Below are positions 30,306 to 32,807 of a stretch of DNA of 32,807 nucleotides, piece by piece. How positions within the stretch are numbered: the first letter of the stretch is position 1; each line of letters starts with the position of its first letter. The notes below the pieces were generated by a model that saw nothing but the letters and a program-made list of their open reading frames with translations, did not search any database and was not told where the DNA came from. This stretch comes from Gemmatimonadota bacterium (GTDB lineage Bacteria > Latescibacterota > UBA2968 > UBA8231): NCBI GenBank assembly GCA_028875335.1, contig JAPPEF010000048.1, forward strand, positions 1-32,807, in the 5' to 3' direction. A program made the translations under genes and the position numbers.

Positions 30306-32807
30306 GTGCCTACCGCGTTGGAACTGGCCCGTCGCGCCCTCACCGCCGATGCGGCTAAAGCCCTAAATTCACTAGAGCAATTGGGTTTTGCCGATCCGGT
30401 CCAAGCCCTAGAGATCTTGGACCGGATCGGCGGCCCGCCGCAATCTGCGCCGCTGCCAGCCCTCGCGTTGGCCGAACTGGCCACAACGGGCTGGCCGGAC
30501 GAGGGGCTGCGGCAGTTGACGCGCTTGGCCATAGCGTACGGCACCCCTCGGGGGCTTTTCTCCCACTTGGAAGCCGATCCCATCCTGTGCCGGCGTTTGG
30601 TGCAGATCGTGAGTTACAGCACCTTCCTCGCCGACATCTTGGTGCGCAATTCCGAGTTTCTGCTGTGGCTGTTGGTCGAGACACCGCACTTAGTCGAGCC
30701 GCTGGAGCGGAGTGTCCTGCGGCAGATCTTACGCACTGATATCGATCATGTCTCTGAATTCGAGGATCGTTTGGAGGTATTGCGGCGGGTGCATCGCCGC
30801 GAATTTTTGCGCATTGGTGCTGCCGAGATCCTCGGCACCAAGCCGGTCGCGCAAATAGGGAGAGAGCTGGCCGATTTAGCCGACGTGGTGGTCGAGTTGG
30901 CCCTTGAAACATGCGAGCACGCCTTGTGGCAGGAACACGGCCGTCCGCTAGACGAGCGCGACCGTCCGGCGCGCTTTCTCGTCGTCGGCTTGGGCAAATA
31001 CGGAGGGCAGGAGTTAAACTACAGCTCGGACATCGACCTAATTTTCGTGTGGGATGGCGAAGGCGAGACCCAGCCTGAAGGGGAGGGGATGCCGCTGGAG
31101 AACAGCGAGTTTTTTCGCCGTTTGGGCCAGCGCTTAGTCCAAGTACTGACCGAGTCGACCAAGGAGGGGTTTTTCTACCGAGTCGATATGCGACTCCGCC
31201 CCGAGGGCGCAAGCGGTACCTTGACGCACTCGTTGCGTGCCAGTTGGACTTATTACGAGACGCGCGGAGAATTGTGGGAGCGGCAGATGCTCATCAAGGC
31301 TCGGCGCGTGGCGGGATCGCAGACGCTGGGTACGCAATACGAGGCCATGCTCCGGCCCTTTATCTACCCAGCTCACTTTCACTCAGCACCGCACGAGGAA
31401 ATCCGCCGCATCAAGGAGCGGATTGAGGCGAGCATCCGCGAGCGCCCGCGCGGCGAGAACAACATCAAGCTGCAAGCGGGGGGGATCCGCGATATCGAAT
31501 TCATCGTGCAGTGCCTACAGTTGCTATACGGGGGATTCCGGCCGCAAGCGCGCGTCCACAACACCCTGGCCGCCATCGACTGCTTGGCCGAGGTGTCGGC
31601 CTTGACTGCGGCCGAGGCCAGCGCGCTAAGGAACGCGTACGAGTTTTTTCGCCGCGTTGAAAACTTGTTGCAAATCGCCTCTGGCCGACCCGACTACGCC
31701 ATCCCAGAAGATGCGCGCGCCGCGCGGGCCTTGGCCCTGAGCATGGGCTATGAAGATGCACGGGCCTTTACCGGCGCGCTAGCCGAGCACCGGCTACGGG
31801 TGCGCCGGCTGTTTGCTGCGTTGTTTTACAGCGACGCGGCGGTTCCGCGCGCGCCGATGTGGCTTTTGGAAGTCGAAAACGGCAGCGAGGCAGCGCAAGC
31901 CGATTTGGCGGCGCGGGGCTTTGTCGATGGGGCCGCCGCACACCGTCGCTTGCAGCAGTTGGCGGCCATGGGCCTGTTGTTGAGCGGGAGCGGTGCACAC
32001 TTTGAGGCCCTGTTGCCGGAATTGCTAAATTCGCTGGCCGCGGCCCCTGACCCGGACCAAGGGCTTTTGCGCTTCACGCAGCTAGTCGAGGCGTATGGTG
32101 CGCCGGGTGCTTTGTACTCCTTGTTGCAAGAGCACACAGGCTTTCGCACCTTGCTCATTTCCATCTGTGGCTCGAGCCGCTTTCTCGCCGATCTTTTGCG
32201 CCGCGATCCGGCTCTGCTCGACAGCTTAGTTAGCCAAGCTAGCCAAGGACTGGAGCCTCGTCAGGTGCGTGGCGATTTGAACGCCATCGCGCGGATGCAG
32301 AATCAAGCCCTCCTGCGGATTGGGGCCGACGATCTGATGGGGTTGGCGACTGAGGAGGAGACCTTCCTGCGGCTGACGGAGTTGGGCGAAGACGTGTTGC
32401 AAGCAGTTTATCGGCTGGCTTGGCGTCCATTGGTGCGGCGGTGGGGCAAGCCGCGCAACCGGCAGGGCCGCGACGTGCGGTTCGCTGTATTGGCCGCCGG
32501 CAAGTTTGGGGGCCGTGAGGTGGATTTTGGTTCGGATTTGGATTTGTTTTTCGTGTACGAAAGCGACGGCAAAACGCGCCGCGGTGTGCCTAATAGTGTA
32601 TTTTTTATTGAGTTCAGCCAGCATCTGATCGCCCTGTTAGCCGAGGAGGGGCTGTACTCGGTGGATGCGCGGTTGCGGCCCGAAGGGGCCAGCGCCCCCA
32701 TGGCCATCTCGCTGGTCGGCTACCGCCGCTACTTAGCGCAGCGGGCGGCTACTTGGGAGCGGATGGCGCTGAGTCGCGCCCGCCAAGTGGCCGGCGATGC
32801 CGAGTTC
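30306..32807 (+). CDS. glnE: Bifunctional glutamine synthetase adenylyltransferase/deadenylase (3' truncated by window)
   Basis: The frame is open for 834 codons to the window end. GlnE adenylylates and deadenylylates glutamine synthetase in response to PII. The N-terminal nucleotidyltransferase (deadenylase) domain has GLGKYGGQELNYSSDIDLIF (about residues 228-247), the Asp-X-Asp metal pair, and RVDMRLRPEG. A helical region with IKLQAGGIRDIEFIVQ follows. The second domain (adenylylation) has AAGKFGGREVDFGSDLDLFF (about 730-749) and DARLRPEG, and is cut off soon after. The start is probably GTG 30306 (MPTALELARR), 10 bp after glnB; TTG 30318 is an alternative. No clear ribosome-binding site is visible, so translational coupling to glnB is likely. 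Confidence 0.95.
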   Translation, partial: MPTALELARRALTADAAKALNSLEQLGFADPVQALEILDRIGGPPQSAPLPALALAELATTGWPDEGLRQLTRLAIAYGTPRGLFSHLEADPILCRRLVQIVSYSTFLADILVRNSEFLLWLLVETPHLVEPLERSVLRQILRTDIDHVSEFEDRLEVLRRVHRREFLRIGAAEILGTKPVAQIGRELADLADVVVELALETCEHALWQEHGRPLDERDRPARFLVVGLGKYGGQELNYSSDIDLIFVWDGEGETQPEGEGMPLENSEFFRRLGQRLVQVLTESTKEGFFYRVDMRLRPEGASGTLTHSLRASWTYYETRGELWERQMLIKARRVAGSQTLGTQYEAMLRPFIYPAHFHSAPHEEIRRIKERIEASIRERPRGENNIKLQAGGIRDIEFIVQCLQLLYGGFRPQARVHNTLAAIDCLAEVSALTAAEASALRNAYEFFRRVENLLQIASGRPDYAIPEDARAARALALSMGYEDARAFTGALAEHRLRVRRLFAALFYSDAAVPRAPMWLLEVENGSEAAQADLAARGFVDGAAAHRRLQQLAAMGLLLSGSGAHFEALLPELLNSLAAAPDPDQGLLRFTQLVEAYGAPGALYSLLQEHTGFRTLLISICGSSRFLADLLRRDPALLDSLVSQASQGLEPRQVRGDLNAIARMQNQALLRIGADDLMGLATEEETFLRLTELGEDVLQAVYRLAWRPLVRRWGKPRNRQGRDVRFAVLAAGKFGGREVDFGSDLDLFFVYESDGKTRRGVPNSVFFIEFSQHLIALLAEEGLYSVDARLRPEGASAPMAISLVGYRRYLAQRAATWERMALSRARQVAGDAEF

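Noticed and set aside
29492..30583. A 363-codon minus-strand frame opposite kptA, glnB and glnE
   Set aside because: GC-rich antisense shadow spanning three well-supported genes on the other strand.

Overview
The window (about 32.8 kb, GC-rich) is a densely packed bacterial chromosome segment, probably from an uncultured Gram-negative lineage. Two secreted proteins end in a PNPFN-type FlgD-like/type IX secretion (T9SS type A) sorting domain. MurE carries the DNPR motif of meso-diaminopimelate-adding enzymes, and FtsA, FtsQ, FtsL and FtsZ are all present. This points to the FCB superphylum or a neighbouring candidate phylum (Latescibacterota, KSB1 or Eisenbacteria-like). That placement is inference from gene content and style only. 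No tRNA, rRNA, CRISPR array, insertion sequence or phage gene was seen.

Region 1 (1-5.9 kb) encodes large secreted proteins. First is the 3' part of a six-bladed YWTD beta-propeller protein made of very recently duplicated repeats. Next is a 1520-residue adhesin-like protein with eight Calx-beta modules, a polyproline hinge, an Ig-like module, two fibronectin III modules and a sorting tail. Region 2 (5.9-12.0 kb) holds a thioredoxin-domain YyaL/SPATA20-type protein overlapping a cysteine synthase. Convergent to these is a two-gene minus-strand unit: a small secreted protein of unknown function and a matrixin metalloprotease fused to a YVTN-type propeller and a sorting tail.

Region 3 (12.2-15.5 kb) is a compact sulfur-transfer operon: a MerR-family regulator with a C-terminal cysteine cluster, an A-type Fe-S carrier, an IscS/NifS cysteine desulfurase, and a rhodanese-MoeB/ThiF fusion with the rhodanese at the N-terminus. 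A strong terminator follows. The layout suggests a MerR protein that senses Fe-S, sulfur or metal status and controls its own sulfur-mobilisation operon. trmB follows with its own terminator.

Region 4 (16.1-28.7 kb) is a division and cell-wall (dcw) cluster in the order mraZ, rsmH, ftsL, ftsI, murE, murF, ftsW, murC, ftsQ, ftsA, ftsZ. It is led by a good promoter whose predicted start sits on three 10-bp repeats matching MraZ boxes, so autoregulation by MraZ is likely. mraY, murD, murG, murB and ddl are missing from their usual places although the remaining genes join tightly, mostly by 1-4 bp overlaps. FtsA appears to lack about 26 internal residues, and FtsZ carries two copies of its C-terminal partner-binding peptide.

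Region 5 (28.7-32.8 kb) contains purE, a long imperfect intergenic hairpin, a KptA/Tpt1-type RNA 2'-phosphotransferase, glnB (PII), and the 5' part of glnE, cut by the window end. The best candidates for something undescribed are the cysteine-cluster MerR/sulfur operon, the two-peptide FtsZ with the shortened FtsA, and the paired dyads upstream of the mraZ promoter.
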